In this document: positions 17,993 through 29,276 of the stretch, piece by piece
How the letters are laid out: each line of letters begins with the position of its first letter
Position numbering within the stretch: the first letter of the stretch is position 1
Source of the DNA: Gp6-AA40 sp035496255
Lineage (GTDB): Bacteria; Acidobacteriota; Vicinamibacteria; Vicinamibacterales; UBA2999
Reading direction: 5' to 3'
Length of the DNA stretch: 64,000 bases
Assembly (NCBI GenBank): GCA_035496255.1
Contig: DATJEU010000042.1
Coordinates: 65,956 to 129,955 of the forward strand
Made by a program: the position numbers and the translations under genes
Notes under the pieces: generated by a model
What the model saw: only the letters and a program-made list of their open reading frames with translations
What the model was told of the DNA's origin: nothing
The model's database searches: none

Positions 17993-19078
17993 CTAGCGCA
18001 GCGTGAATTCGACGGCGACTTCGACCAGCACGTCTACCGGCTGACCCTTGCGCGTCGCCGGCGCGAACTTCCACTGGCGCACCGCCGCGATCGCGCGCGA
18101 CTCGAGACCCGCGCCAAGTCCCTGCAGCACTTTCACGTCGCCGACGGTGCCGTCCTGCTTGACCACGACTTCGAGCACGACGTCGCCCTTGAGACCGCGT
18201 CGCCGCGCGTCGTCCGTGTAGTCCGCCTTCACTTCGTGCAACAGGCGCGGGGGTTCGATGCCGCTGCCGGGACGGAATGGACCGCCTCCCGTCCCGCCGC
18301 CCGAACCATCGCCAATCCCTGAACCGATTCCCTGTCCGTTGCCCGTACCGGAACCCGATCCGGCGCCACCGCCGGCACCCTGTCCCTGGCTGTCGGCGCT
18401 GCCGGTCGGCTTGTCGACGACACCGCTGCGATCGCGTGGGTCGGCAGCCGCTTCAACCACCGGTGCGACGATCGCTGGCGTTGGCTGTGGCTCCGGCGCG
18501 CGCGGCACCGGTTGGGACGCAACAGTCGGTGGCGTCGGTTTCGGTGGTTCGACGATCGGCTTCGTCGTGGTCAACGCCGGATCCGGTGTGACCTTCGGCA
18601 CGGCGAGACGCGGTGTTGGTGGACCCTGTCGCTCGATCTTTGGAGCCGGACGCGAGGCGTGAGTACCGCCGCCGCCCCCGCCGCCGCCCGGCCCGGGAGT
18701 CATGAGGAAGACGAGCCGTGCCGGTTCCAGCGACTGCGTGGTGCTCACGCTTTCGCCGCGGCCGGTCATCAGCAGAAGAATTGCGCCGATGACGATCATG
18801 TGAATCGCCGACGAGCCGATGGTATGCAGGCGGGCGCCACGGTGCGCGAGCGCGGTTGAATCGGGCTGAATCGAGAAGAGCGGTTCCGCCGCGATCGGTT
18901 GCGCGAGAAGCGCAGCGCGCAGGAGGCGGCCTGCGTGGAGCGCAGTCGCCGGATGGACGAAGCCGCGCGTGGTCGGAATTTCGCCGGCGGCCGCAAGTTC
19001 CTCGACGGCTCTGGTGGGTACGCGCGCTGCCTGCGCGACCTCATCCAGCGTGTAGACCTCTGACGCGACCCGGGACAT
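17993..19078 (-). CDS. TonB-family energy transducer with N-terminal helix-turn-helix
   Basis: 361 residues. Start ATG 19078 is preferred to an upstream TTG. Residues about 9-35 (YTLDEVAQAARVPTRAVEELAAAGEI) read like a MerR/excisionase helix-turn-helix. One transmembrane helix follows at about 85-105, then a Pro/Gly-rich periplasmic spacer (about 120-280), and a TonB C-terminal domain at the end (ADYTDDARRRGLKGDVVLEVVVKQDGTVGDVKVL...). TonB proteins carry proton-motive energy to outer-membrane receptors. A cytoplasmic DNA-binding-like domain on the front is unusual and may serve gene control or just protein contacts (inference). Downstream are FxLYD and VWA genes on the same strand. Confidence 0.85.
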   Translation of the reverse strand: MSRVASEVYTLDEVAQAARVPTRAVEELAAAGEIPTTRGFVHPATALHAGRLLRAALLAQPIAAEPLFSIQPDSTALAHRGARLHTIGSSAIHMIVIGAILLLMTGRGESVSTTQSLEPARLVFLMTPGPGGGGGGGGTHASRPAPKIERQGPPTPRLAVPKVTPDPALTTTKPIVEPPKPTPPTVASQPVPRAPEPQPTPAIVAPVVEAAADPRDRSGVVDKPTGSADSQGQGAGGGAGSGSGTGNGQGIGSGIGDGSGGGTGGGPFRPGSGIEPPRLLHEVKADYTDDARRRGLKGDVVLEVVVKQDGTVGDVKVLQGLGAGLESRAIAAVRQWKFAPATRKGQPVDVLVEVAVEFTLR

Positions 19079-19203
19079 ACCTGTGTCCCGCCTGACCGGC
19101 AAATGTCTTGCCCACTGTAAACGTGTGATTTCAGGCGAGATCCGTCGAAGCCTCCCATCACGGCAGTCGCGCGAAGCGGTCAGCCGATGCGTGGCCTGTC
19201 CAC

Positions 19204-19788
19204 TTAGTTGTGCAGCGGAGTGTTCAATCCTTCGGTGAATCGCAGACCGTCGCGGTCGGCCAGCAGCCGAACCGGCTTGAAGCCGGCGGCCTCCATCGCG
19301 CCGACCGTACCGCCGGCCTGCTCGTAGCGTTCATCCACCTTCGGTGCAGGGCTGAAGACGGCTTTGACTCCCGATGGCGTGCCCGCCTCGATCGCAATCG
19401 CCCGGCCGCCGGCACGCAGCACTCGATGTGTTTCAGTCAGCAGGCGCGCGCGGGTGGTGTCGTCGAGTGAGGTCAGCAGACCGCCCGTGGCGTTGATGAC
19501 AACGACGTCGAAGCTGCTGGTCCCGAACGGCAACGAGGCGTCGGGTGCCACGAAGATGTCCGCCACCGTCGAGGCATCGGCGATCGCGGCACGAGCCTGA
19601 TTGGCTCCCGGCTCGTCGATCGTGACGACCGCGGCGGTGCCGCTGATGCCGACTTTCGCGGCGAGCGCGCCGAGGCTGCCCGGATCGTCGATGCCGATCT
19701 GCAGCAGGCGCTCACCGAGACGGACGCCAATCATCGCGATCGCCAGCGGGTCGCGCCGGTCGGGACGTTTGCGCAGAAACATGCGCAT
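19204..19788 (-). CDS. Small SAM-methyltransferase-like protein
   Basis: 194 residues. The fold looks like a class I methyltransferase: LLQIGIDD (motif I position, but without the usual GxGxG), AAVVTIDEPGANQARAAI (motif II), SLPFGTSSFDVVVINATGGLL (motif IV/post-III) and ETHRVLRAGGRAIAIEAG (motif VI). The missing glycine loop means SAM binding is uncertain. ATG 19788 is 6 nt after TAAAAT; a second ATG two codons later is possible. Divergent from the inositol-phosphate synthase gene with a 66-bp gap. Substrate unknown. Confidence 0.7.
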   Translation of the reverse strand: MRMFLRKRPDRRDPLAIAMIGVRLGERLLQIGIDDPGSLGALAAKVGISGTAAVVTIDEPGANQARAAIADASTVADIFVAPDASLPFGTSSFDVVVINATGGLLTSLDDTTRARLLTETHRVLRAGGRAIAIEAGTPSGVKAVFSPAPKVDERYEQAGGTVGAMEAAGFKPVRLLADRDGLRFTEGLNTPLHN

Positions 19789-19840
19789 TCCAGCATTTTA
19801 GCTGGTGCGCCAGCCTCGCATGTCCGGCGCGCCGCGGTGC

Positions 19841-19846
19841 TATAGT
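19841..19846 (+). promoter_or_regulatory. TGC-TATAGT extended -10 box 8 nt before the synthase start
   Basis: TGCTATAGT is followed by 8 nt and GTG 19855. tyrS has the identical TATAGT-N8-start layout. No Shine-Dalgarno and no good -35 box. Confidence 0.5.
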
Positions 19847-19854
19847 GGCGGATT

Positions 19855-21168
19855 GTGACCTCACCACTGCAGATTGCCCCTGCACGCGGCAAGCTTGGCG
19901 TGCTGCTCGTCGGTCTGGGCGCCGTTGCCACCACCACCATCGCCGGCGTCATGGCCATCCGCAAGCGACTCGCGCCGCCGATCGGCTCGTTGACTCAGAT
20001 GGGTACTATCCGGCTGGGCAAGCGGACTGAAGGACGCGCGCCGAAGATCAACGAGTTCGTGCCGCTCGCCGACCTGAACGACATCGTGTTTGGCGGCTGG
20101 GACATTTTCGAGGAAGACTGCTACGCCGCCGCGAAGACCGCCGGCGTGCTCGAACCGTCGCAGCTCGAACAGGTGCGCGCCGAGTTGGAGCAGGTCAAGC
20201 CGATGCCCGCGGTGTTCGATCAGCGGTACGTGAAGCGGCTGTCCGGTCCCAATGTCAAGAAGGGCACGAGCAAGAAGGACCTTGCCGAGCAGGTCATCGC
20301 GGATATCCGCAACTTCAAGCAGAAGCACGGCTGCGACCGGCTGGTCATGGTCTGGACGGGCAGCACCGAAGTCTTCATGAAGCAGGGGCCGGTGCATGGA
20401 TCACTGGCGGCTTTCGAGAAGGGTCTCGACGCGAGCGACGACACGATTCCGTCGAGCATGGTGTACGCCTACGCAGCCCTGAAGGAAGGCATTCCCTTCG
20501 CGAACGCGGCCCCGAACCTCACGGCGGATATTCCGGCGATGCTCGAGCTCGCGGCGCAAACGAAGGCGCCGCTCGCGGGCAACGACATGAAGACCGGCCA
20601 GACACTGATGAAGACGGTGATCGCTCCGGGTTTGAAGGCCCGGTTGATCGGCGTGAAGGGCTGGTACTCGACGAACATCCTCGGCAATCGCGACGGCGAG
20701 GTACTCGACGATCCGGAGTCGTTCAAGACGAAGGAAGAAAGCAAGAAGTCGGCGCTCGATTACATCTTCCAGCCGCACCTCTACCCGCAGTTGTACGGCG
20801 ACCTCACGCACGTCGTCCGCATCAACTACTACCCGCCGCGCGGGGACAACAAGGAAGGCTGGGACAACATCGATCTGATCGGCTGGCTCGGGTATCCGAT
20901 GCAGTTGAAGATCAACTTCCTGTGCCGCGATTCGATCCTGGCGGCGCCGATCGTCCTCGACTCGGCATTGTTCCTCGACCTCGCCAAGCGGGCGGGCATG
21001 TCAGGCATCCAGGAGTGGCTGTCGTTCTACTTCAAGGCGCCGATGCACGCACCGGAGGTGTATCCGGAGCACGACCTCTTCATTCAGTTGATGAAGCTGA
21101 AGAACACGCTTCGCTACATGATGGGTGAAGAGCTGATCACGCACCTCGGTCGCGAGTACTACGACTGA
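19855..21168 (+). CDS. Inositol-3-phosphate synthase
   Basis: 437 residues, usual length for the actinobacterial/archaeal-type enzyme. It converts glucose 6-phosphate to inositol 3-phosphate with bound NAD, the first step to inositol lipids. Visible landmarks: the N-terminal NAD-binding start GKLGVLLVGLGAVATTTIAG, KINEFVPLADLNDIVFGGWDIFEEDCY, CDRLVMVWTGSTEVF, PLAGNDMKTGQTLMKTVIAPGLK, and WYSTNILGNRDGEVL. GTG 19855 gives the dinucleotide-binding segment at the very start. The next gene begins 1 bp after the stop, so it is co-transcribed. It is probably read from a near-leaderless mRNA. The gene name ino1 would be an analogy only. Confidence 0.93.
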   Translation: MTSPLQIAPARGKLGVLLVGLGAVATTTIAGVMAIRKRLAPPIGSLTQMGTIRLGKRTEGRAPKINEFVPLADLNDIVFGGWDIFEEDCYAAAKTAGVLEPSQLEQVRAELEQVKPMPAVFDQRYVKRLSGPNVKKGTSKKDLAEQVIADIRNFKQKHGCDRLVMVWTGSTEVFMKQGPVHGSLAAFEKGLDASDDTIPSSMVYAYAALKEGIPFANAAPNLTADIPAMLELAAQTKAPLAGNDMKTGQTLMKTVIAPGLKARLIGVKGWYSTNILGNRDGEVLDDPESFKTKEESKKSALDYIFQPHLYPQLYGDLTHVVRINYYPPRGDNKEGWDNIDLIGWLGYPMQLKINFLCRDSILAAPIVLDSALFLDLAKRAGMSGIQEWLSFYFKAPMHAPEVYPEHDLFIQLMKLKNTLRYMMGEELITHLGREYYD

Positions 21169-21169
21169 C

Positions 21170-21652
21170 ATGCAGCCCGCACTGCTTGGCGGGCTGTTCA
21201 TAGGCATTCTGTCCGCGCTGCCGATCGTCAGCGTGGGGAACTGTTGTTGTCTCTGGATCATCGGCGGCGGGTTCCTCGCCGCATACCTCGATTCGCAGAA
21301 CCGGCCCGACAATCTGCCGGTGAGCCGCGGCCTGCTCGACGGCTTCCTGGCCGCGGTCGTCGGCGCCTTCGTCTGGTTGCTGGTGAGCGTTGCGCTGGCG
21401 GGGGTGTTGGCGCCGTTGCAGCAGCGCATGGCTGAAGAGATCGCCCGTCGCGCCGAGACGATGCCGCCGGAAACCCGCGCCTGGTTCGAAGCCGTGGCGG
21501 CTCGCGGGACGTCTTCCCTGCGCTACTTGATCGGGTTCGGCTTCCAGCTCGTCATCGGGATGATCTTCGCGCCGATCGGCGGCGCGCTGGCCGCGGTGTT
21601 CTTCAAGAAGGATGTTCCGCCCGCATTGGGAGGACCACCACCGCTCCCCTGA
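21170..21652 (+). CDS. Small polytopic membrane protein of unknown function
   Basis: 160 residues. About four transmembrane segments: 3-25 (with a Cys run GNCCCLWIIGGG), 25-35 merged with it, about 62-85, and 117-145. A soluble stretch (QQRMAEEIARRAETMPPETRAWFEAVAARG) lies between helices 3 and 4. It ends in a Pro-rich tail. The start ATG is 1 bp after the inositol-phosphate synthase stop, so the two are translationally coupled; a role near inositol lipid metabolism is only an inference from that. The 130-bp gap to acs holds nothing that I can name. Confidence 0.7.
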   Translation: MQPALLGGLFIGILSALPIVSVGNCCCLWIIGGGFLAAYLDSQNRPDNLPVSRGLLDGFLAAVVGAFVWLLVSVALAGVLAPLQQRMAEEIARRAETMPPETRAWFEAVAARGTSSLRYLIGFGFQLVIGMIFAPIGGALAAVFFKKDVPPALGGPPPLP

Positions 21653-21782
21653 AGGTAGTGCTCGTGGCCGGTGGCGAGTGGGGGCCGGAGTCTTGAGGTA
21701 AAACTAGCCTCGGCGAACAGCCATGATCCAGCATTTCCCACTGCCCACGAGGCGCCGGCCACCGGCAGAATAGCCACCAGCT

Positions 21783-23738
<1,956 letters not shown>

Positions 23739-23773
23739 GGACGGTGAGAAAATGAACCTCGGGCGCGTCAGGT

Positions 23774-23799
23774 CCGTAGACCCAAGCCGTAGCCCGGCC
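23774..23799 (+). repeat. Paired CCGTAG ... CCGTAGCCCGGCC repeat
   Basis: CCGTAG (about 23774) is followed 13 bases later by CCGTAGCCCGGCC (23787-23799). The same arrangement is seen at 16246-16272. It lies in the 103-bp gap between acs and the ABC ATPase gene. Confidence 0.5.
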
Positions 23800-23841
23800 A
23801 CGACCGGACCCTGCAGCCACGTCTGAAACCCGGAGCAGTGA

Positions 23842-24528
23842 ATGTCCCTGATTGAAACACGCGATCTCTGGAAGACCTACGTGATGGGTTCCGAGGAAAT
23901 CCACGCCCTGCGCGGGGTGTCCATTGCCCTCGAGCGCGGCGAGTACGTGGCGATCATGGGGCCGTCGGGCTCGGGCAAGTCCACGCTGATGAACCTGATT
24001 GGCTGCCTGGACACGCCGACCAAGGGAAGCTACCTGCTGAACGACAAGCAGGTGAGCCAGATGAACGACAACGAGCTGGCGCGGATCCGAAACGAGGAAA
24101 TCGGGTTCGTCTTTCAGACGTTCAACCTGCTGCCGCGCGCATCGGCGCTGCAGAACGTCGAACTGCCGCTGGTTTATGCAGGGGTGCCATCGAAGGACCG
24201 CCACGACCGGGCGCGACTCGCCCTCGAAAAGGTGGAACTCGCGCAGCGGATGTCGCACAAGCCGAACGAGCTGTCAGGCGGCCAGCGTCAGCGTGTCGCC
24301 ATTGCGCGCGCGCTCGTGAACAATCCGTCGATTCTCCTGGCCGACGAGCCGACCGGGAACCTCGATTCGAAGACCGGCACGGAAATCATGGCGCTGTTCG
24401 CGCGGCTTCATCAGGGCGGCAACACCATCGTCCTGGTCACGCACGAAGCGGACGTTGCCGCCTACGCGCACCGCGTCATTCACATCAAGGACGGCCAGGT
24501 CGAGAAGGACGTCAAGCAGGCCGCGTAG
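23842..24528 (+). CDS. ABC transporter ATP-binding protein, LolD/MacB type
   Basis: 228 residues. Full ATPase motif set: Walker A GPSGSGKST (about 39-47), Q-loop FQTFNLLPRA, signature LSGGQRQR, Walker B ILLADEPTGNLD, and the switch histidine VTHE. The opening IETRDLWKTYVMGSEEIHALRGVSIALERGE is typical of the MacB/LolD/FtsE group that works with FtsX-like permeases. No permease gene is adjacent: the next genes are convergent. GGAG lies 7 nt before ATG 23842. A hairpin surrounds its stop codon (24519-24533) and a second follows at 24541-24560. The partner must be elsewhere, so the substrate is unknown. Confidence 0.9.
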   Translation: MSLIETRDLWKTYVMGSEEIHALRGVSIALERGEYVAIMGPSGSGKSTLMNLIGCLDTPTKGSYLLNDKQVSQMNDNELARIRNEEIGFVFQTFNLLPRASALQNVELPLVYAGVPSKDRHDRARLALEKVELAQRMSHKPNELSGGQRQRVAIARALVNNPSILLADEPTGNLDSKTGTEIMALFARLHQGGNTIVLVTHEADVAAYAHRVIHIKDGQVEKDVKQAA

Positions 24529-24540
24529 CGGCCGGAGCAG

Positions 24541-24560
24541 GACGGCGGATCCTTGCCGTC
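24541..24560. terminator. Hairpin between two convergent genes
   Basis: GACGGC (24541-24546) pairs with GCCGTC (24555-24560) over an 8-nt loop. It sits between the convergent ABC ATPase genes. No T-tract follows, so it may act only as a 3'-end structure. A further hairpin GGCCGC/GCGGCC (24519-24533) encloses the upstream stop codon. Confidence 0.4.
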
Positions 24561-24582
24561 CGCTTCACTTCCCTGGCCCGCC

Positions 24583-25461
24583 TCACACGGCGGCGAGATG
24601 CCCGGCACCGATCTCCCGCAATGGCGCCGCGTGATCGAACGACTTCGGATCCAGCTCAATCCGCTGCCGCGGCGCATCAGGATCAAGTTTGGGAATCGCG
24701 CTGAGCAACGCGCGCGTATACGGGTGTGACGGCGTCGCGAAGATCGCGCTCGTCTCGCCCATCTCCACGATCTTTCCCAGATACATCACCGCCACGCGGC
24801 TGCAGATGTTCTCCACCAGACGCAGGTCGTGCGCGATGAAGAGACAGGTCAGCTTCAGCCGCCGCTGCAGCTCCAGCAGCAGCGCGACGACCTGCGCCTG
24901 AATCGAGACATCGAGCGCCGAGACGGCTTCGTCGGCGATGAGCAGCGCTGGATTCAGCGCGATCGCGCGGGCAATGCCGATGCGCTGGCGCTGACCGCCG
25001 CTGAACTCGTGGGGATAGCGCGCGAGATGGCCGCGCTCGAGTCCGACCAGCTCGAAGAGTTCTTCCACGCGTGCGCGCCGCTCCGCGCGCGTGCCGAGCC
25101 GATGGATCAGCAACGGCTCCTCGACAATGTCGCCGACGCGCATGCGGGGGTTGAGCGACGAGTACGGATCCTGAAAGACGATCTGCATGTCGCGCCGCGC
25201 CGCGCGCATGCGCGATCGTGAGAATGCCAGTACGTTCTCGTCTCTGAACCTGATTTCGCCCGCGGTCGGCTCGATCAATCGCAGAATGCAGTGCCCGGTG
25301 GTGCTCTTGCCGCTCCCTGATTCGCCGACGAGGCCGAACATCTCGCCGTCGGTGATCGCGAAGCTGACGTGATCAACGGCTTTGACGATCGACGGCGGCG
25401 CGAACAGTCCGTGGCTGCGAGCGAAATGCTTGACGAGTCCGCGGACCTCGAGCAGCGGCAT
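24583..25461 (-). CDS. Oligopeptide/dipeptide ABC ATPase, DppF/OppF type
   Basis: 292 residues. Motifs: Walker A GESGSGKST, Q-loop FQDPYSSLNPRMRVGDIVEEPL (the PYSSLNPRM form marks the F-type subunit), signature FSGGQRQRIGIARAIALNPALLIADEAVSALDVSIQAQV, switch FIAHDL, and the C-terminal HPYTRALLSAIPKLDP oligopeptide domain. F-type ATPases often carry Fe-S or zinc-like C-terminal cysteines; none is seen here. It overlaps the preceding D-type ATPase gene by one base. Neither a permease nor a binding-protein gene is nearby, so the pair is orphan in this window. Confidence 0.92.
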   Translation of the reverse strand: MPLLEVRGLVKHFARSHGLFAPPSIVKAVDHVSFAITDGEMFGLVGESGSGKSTTGHCILRLIEPTAGEIRFRDENVLAFSRSRMRAARRDMQIVFQDPYSSLNPRMRVGDIVEEPLLIHRLGTRAERRARVEELFELVGLERGHLARYPHEFSGGQRQRIGIARAIALNPALLIADEAVSALDVSIQAQVVALLLELQRRLKLTCLFIAHDLRLVENICSRVAVMYLGKIVEMGETSAIFATPSHPYTRALLSAIPKLDPDAPRQRIELDPKSFDHAAPLREIGAGHLAAV

Positions 25462-26288
25462 CAGCGCATCTCGGGCGGGTCCGAAGACCGGTCCCTCCGT
25501 ACCGTCCGGGCCATGCCCGGCACGGCAGCGAGCAGCGATTTCGTGTATTCGTGTTGCGGCGCCCGCAGGATCTGGCGGACGGGTCCTTCTTCCACCAGCC
25601 TGCCGTGGTACATGACCGCGACCCGGTCGGCCATCGCCGCAACCACGCCGAAGTCGTGCGTGATCAGCAGCAGCGCCAGGTTGAACTCCTGCTTCAACTC
25701 GCGGAGCAGGTCGAGGACCTGCGCCTGAATCGTCACGTCGAGCGCTGTCGTCGGTTCGTCGGCGATGACCAGCGGCGGCCGGCAGGCGAGCGCGATGGCG
25801 ATCATCACACGCTGGCGCATCCCGCCCGACAATTGGTGCGGATAGTCGCGCACCCGCCGCGCCGCCTCCGGAATACGCACCGCCTCGAGCAGCGCGATCG
25901 CCCGCTGCCGTGCCTCGTGGCGTCCGGCGAGGCCGTGGGCGAGAAGGGCCTCCGCGATGTGATCGCCGATGCGCATGACCGGGTTGAGCGCCGTCATCGG
26001 CTCCTGGAAGATCAGCGCAATCCGCGCGCCACGGACACCGCGCATCTCACGTTCGGTCAACGCGAGGAGATCGCGGCCGTCAAAGAGCACCTGCCCACCC
26101 GCAATGCGACCCGACGGCTGCAGCAACCGCACGATGGAAAATGCCGTGACCGACTTGCCGCTGCCGGATTCGCCCACCAGGCCCAGAGTCTCTCCCGTCG
26201 CAATCTGGAACGACACGCGGTCGACCACCGTGCGGTCGCCAAACGCGACCGACAGGTCTCGAACGTCCAACACGGGTCCGGAGCTCAT
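25461..26288 (-). CDS. Oligopeptide/dipeptide ABC ATPase, DppD/OppD type
   Basis: 275 residues from ATG 26288; the open frame continues 29 codons further upstream without domain content. Motifs: Walker A GESGSGKSVTAFSIVRLL, Q-loop FQEPMTALNPVMRIGDHIAEAL (D-type form), signature LSGGMRQRVMIAIALACRPPLVIADEPTTALDVTIQAQV, switch LITHDFGVVAAMADRV, and the oligopeptide C-terminal block HEYTKSLLAAVPGM. With the adjacent F-type ATPase it forms the usual heterodimer that drives peptide or nickel import. A TACGAT box lies about 22 nt upstream of the start. The transporter's membrane genes are not in this window. Confidence 0.9.
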   Translation of the reverse strand: MSSGPVLDVRDLSVAFGDRTVVDRVSFQIATGETLGLVGESGSGKSVTAFSIVRLLQPSGRIAGGQVLFDGRDLLALTEREMRGVRGARIALIFQEPMTALNPVMRIGDHIAEALLAHGLAGRHEARQRAIALLEAVRIPEAARRVRDYPHQLSGGMRQRVMIAIALACRPPLVIADEPTTALDVTIQAQVLDLLRELKQEFNLALLLITHDFGVVAAMADRVAVMYHGRLVEEGPVRQILRAPQHEYTKSLLAAVPGMARTVRRDRSSDPPEMR

Positions 26289-26411
26289 CGCGCCAGGAGC
26301 AATCCAGTGGATCGTATTCAGTGGAAGAGTACTATCCGCGGGTACGTTCCGACCGCGAACAGCCGGCCGCGGCAACGGCGCGGCCGGTCCTGATTCAGGA
26401 AGGACATACCA

Positions 26412-27917
<1,506 letters not shown>

Positions 27918-27926
27918 CGGGAGGCG

Positions 27927-27932
27927 ATCTTA
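27927..27932 (-). promoter_or_regulatory. TAAGAT -10-like box 9 nt before the mutase start
   Basis: Same TAAGATC word as upstream of eno and the DUF1592 gene, here 9 nt before the ATG on the minus strand. Confidence 0.4.
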
Positions 27933-27954
27933 AGCCGAAAATTCTGGTCGTTTC

Positions 27955-27983
27955 TTGACACCCCGAGTGGCTGCCTCTACAAT
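27955..27983 (+). promoter_or_regulatory. Consensus sigma70 promoter (TTGACA-17-TACAAT)
   Basis: TTGACA at 27955-27960, a 17-base spacer and TACAAT at 27978-27983. It drives the plus-strand small gene at 28127, with a leader of about 135 nt. It is the best housekeeping promoter in the window apart from rRNA P1. Confidence 0.75.
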
Positions 27984-28126
27984 GCCCGGCAGCCTGAGAA
28001 TGAGGCTAACCCCCTTCAAATGAACACTTTTGGCGCTCGATCCCTGCGCAACCTCCCCGGTGGGCACAGGTTCGGATCGGGAACGCCCCGGATCCCGGCC
28101 CTGGGGCGGATGAGGAGGAGCGAGGA

Positions 28127-28441
28127 ATGGATGACGTCGTGAACCGGTTCGCCAAAGAGCTGGCCGACGCGATCGCCGCTGCCGTCGCAGAAAACACCCA
28201 GGTGGAAGCCTGCCGCGCCCGCGCGCGCGAAGCCGGTTTTGACATGCGGGTGACGCTGGAGGCGGTGGTCGGGTTCGTCAATCGCAGCAACGGCACCGCC
28301 GTGACGAAGGTGACGACCCCGGCGCGGCTCCTCCCGGGCCGGCGCGCCTTCGACCTGACGGCAAACGACCGCCGGTTCCTCCGCTCGCTCCGTATCGGCG
28401 TAGACGAAACGCCATCGAAGGAAGCGGTCGATAACAATTAG
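28127..28441 (+). CDS. Small orphan protein behind a strong promoter
   Basis: 104 residues, not recognised. The N-terminal half is helical (MDDVVNRFAKELADAIAAAVAEN, then CRARAREAGFDMRVTLEAVVGFVNR); the C-terminal half is basic (RLLPGRRAFDLTANDRRFLRSLRIG). No signal peptide and no transmembrane segment, so probably cytoplasmic. It has an unusually strong setting for its size: a TTGACA/TACAAT promoter at 27955-27983, a leader of about 135 nt, GAGGAGGAG just before the ATG, and a hairpin after the stop (28493-28516). The cysteine at residue 29 is the only one. Regulation or a role in a stress or DNA/RNA process is possible but not shown. Confidence 0.7.
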   Translation: MDDVVNRFAKELADAIAAAVAENTQVEACRARAREAGFDMRVTLEAVVGFVNRSNGTAVTKVTTPARLLPGRRAFDLTANDRRFLRSLRIGVDETPSKEAVDNN

Positions 28442-28492
28442 CTGGTGGTCGGGGAGTGGCTGGTCGCTCACCAGGCTGATAGACAAGACACG

Positions 28493-28516
28493 AAGGGCCG
28501 CCGTCGGGCGGCCCTT
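28493..28516. terminator. Hairpin terminator between convergent genes
   Basis: AAGGGCCGCC (28493-28502) pairs perfectly with GGCGGCCCTT (28507-28516) over a 4-nt loop, 10 bp in all. The flanks carry no clear T-tract, so it may need Rho or act as a 3'-end block. It serves both the 104-aa gene and gpmA. Confidence 0.6.
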
Positions 28517-28527
28517 GGCATGTACGC

Positions 28528-29274
28528 CTACTTGGCCTTCGCCTGATTCGCCACCGCCGCGGCCTTTTTGGCGGCCGTTTCCTGATCGCCCAGATAGAAA
28601 TGCGTCAGCGGCCGAAGGTCGTCGTTCAACTGATAAACCAGCGGAATGCCGGTCGGGATATTCAGCTTCACGATCGCGTCTTCGGACATGTTGTCGAGGT
28701 ATTTCACGAGGGCGCGCAGACTGTTGCCGTGCGCGACGATCAACACCTTCTTGCCGGCTTTGATATCCGGCGCGATGGTCTCGTGCCAGTACGGAAGGAA
28801 TCGTTCACCGGTCGTTTTCAGCGATTCGGTCAACGGCAGTTCTGCGGCGCTGAGCGCTGCGTAGCGGCGGTCATGTGACGGGTGACGGGGATCATCCTCG
28901 GTCAGCGGCGGTGGCGGCGTGTCGTAGCTGCGCCGCCAGACTTCGACCTGCGCTTCGCCGTGTTCCGCGGCAGTCTCGGCCTTGTTCAAGCCCTGCAATG
29001 CGCCGTAATGGCGCTCGTTCAATCGCCATGACCGGTGGACTGGAATCCACATCTGATCCATTTCGTCGAGCGCAATCCAGAGTGTGCGGATGGCGCGCTT
29101 CAGCACCGACGTGTACGCGACGTCGAACTCGAATTTCTGTTCCGCCATCAGGCGGCCGCCGTCCCTGGCTTCGATGCGACCCGCTTCGCTCAGGTCCACG
29201 TCGTGCCAGCCGGTGAAGCGGTTCTCCTTGTTCCACAGGCTTTCGCCGTGACGTACGAGCACCAGGCGATACAT
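28528..29274 (-). CDS. gpmA: 2,3-bisphosphoglycerate-dependent phosphoglycerate mutase
   Basis: 248 residues, standard length. Interconverts 3- and 2-phosphoglycerate in glycolysis. The catalytic RHGES (about 8-12) with its phospho-histidine, RFTGWHDVDLSEAG, ERHYGALQGLNKAETA, and the second catalytic histidine in VAHGNSLRALVKYLD are all present. A Lys/Ala-rich C-terminal tail follows (AKKAAAVANQAKAK). The ATG is 2 bp after the enolase stop on the same strand, so gpmA and eno form a lower-glycolysis operon with eno first. Confidence 0.97.
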   Translation of the reverse strand: MYRLVLVRHGESLWNKENRFTGWHDVDLSEAGRIEARDGGRLMAEQKFEFDVAYTSVLKRAIRTLWIALDEMDQMWIPVHRSWRLNERHYGALQGLNKAETAAEHGEAQVEVWRRSYDTPPPPLTEDDPRHPSHDRRYAALSAAELPLTESLKTTGERFLPYWHETIAPDIKAGKKVLIVAHGNSLRALVKYLDNMSEDAIVKLNIPTGIPLVYQLNDDLRPLTHFYLGDQETAAKKAAAVANQAKAK

Positions 29275-29276
29275 CG

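Noticed and set aside
24519..24533. GGCCGC-GTA-GCGGCC as a true terminator
   Set aside because: It encloses the stop codon of the ATPase gene and lacks a T-tract, so it is noted only as structure.
27985..28060. Possible TPP riboswitch (CTGAGA...ACCC-like words) in the 28127 leader
   Set aside because: Only short words agree; the rest of the conserved core, including the CTGATCTGGATAAT block, is absent, and the gene is not thiamine-related.
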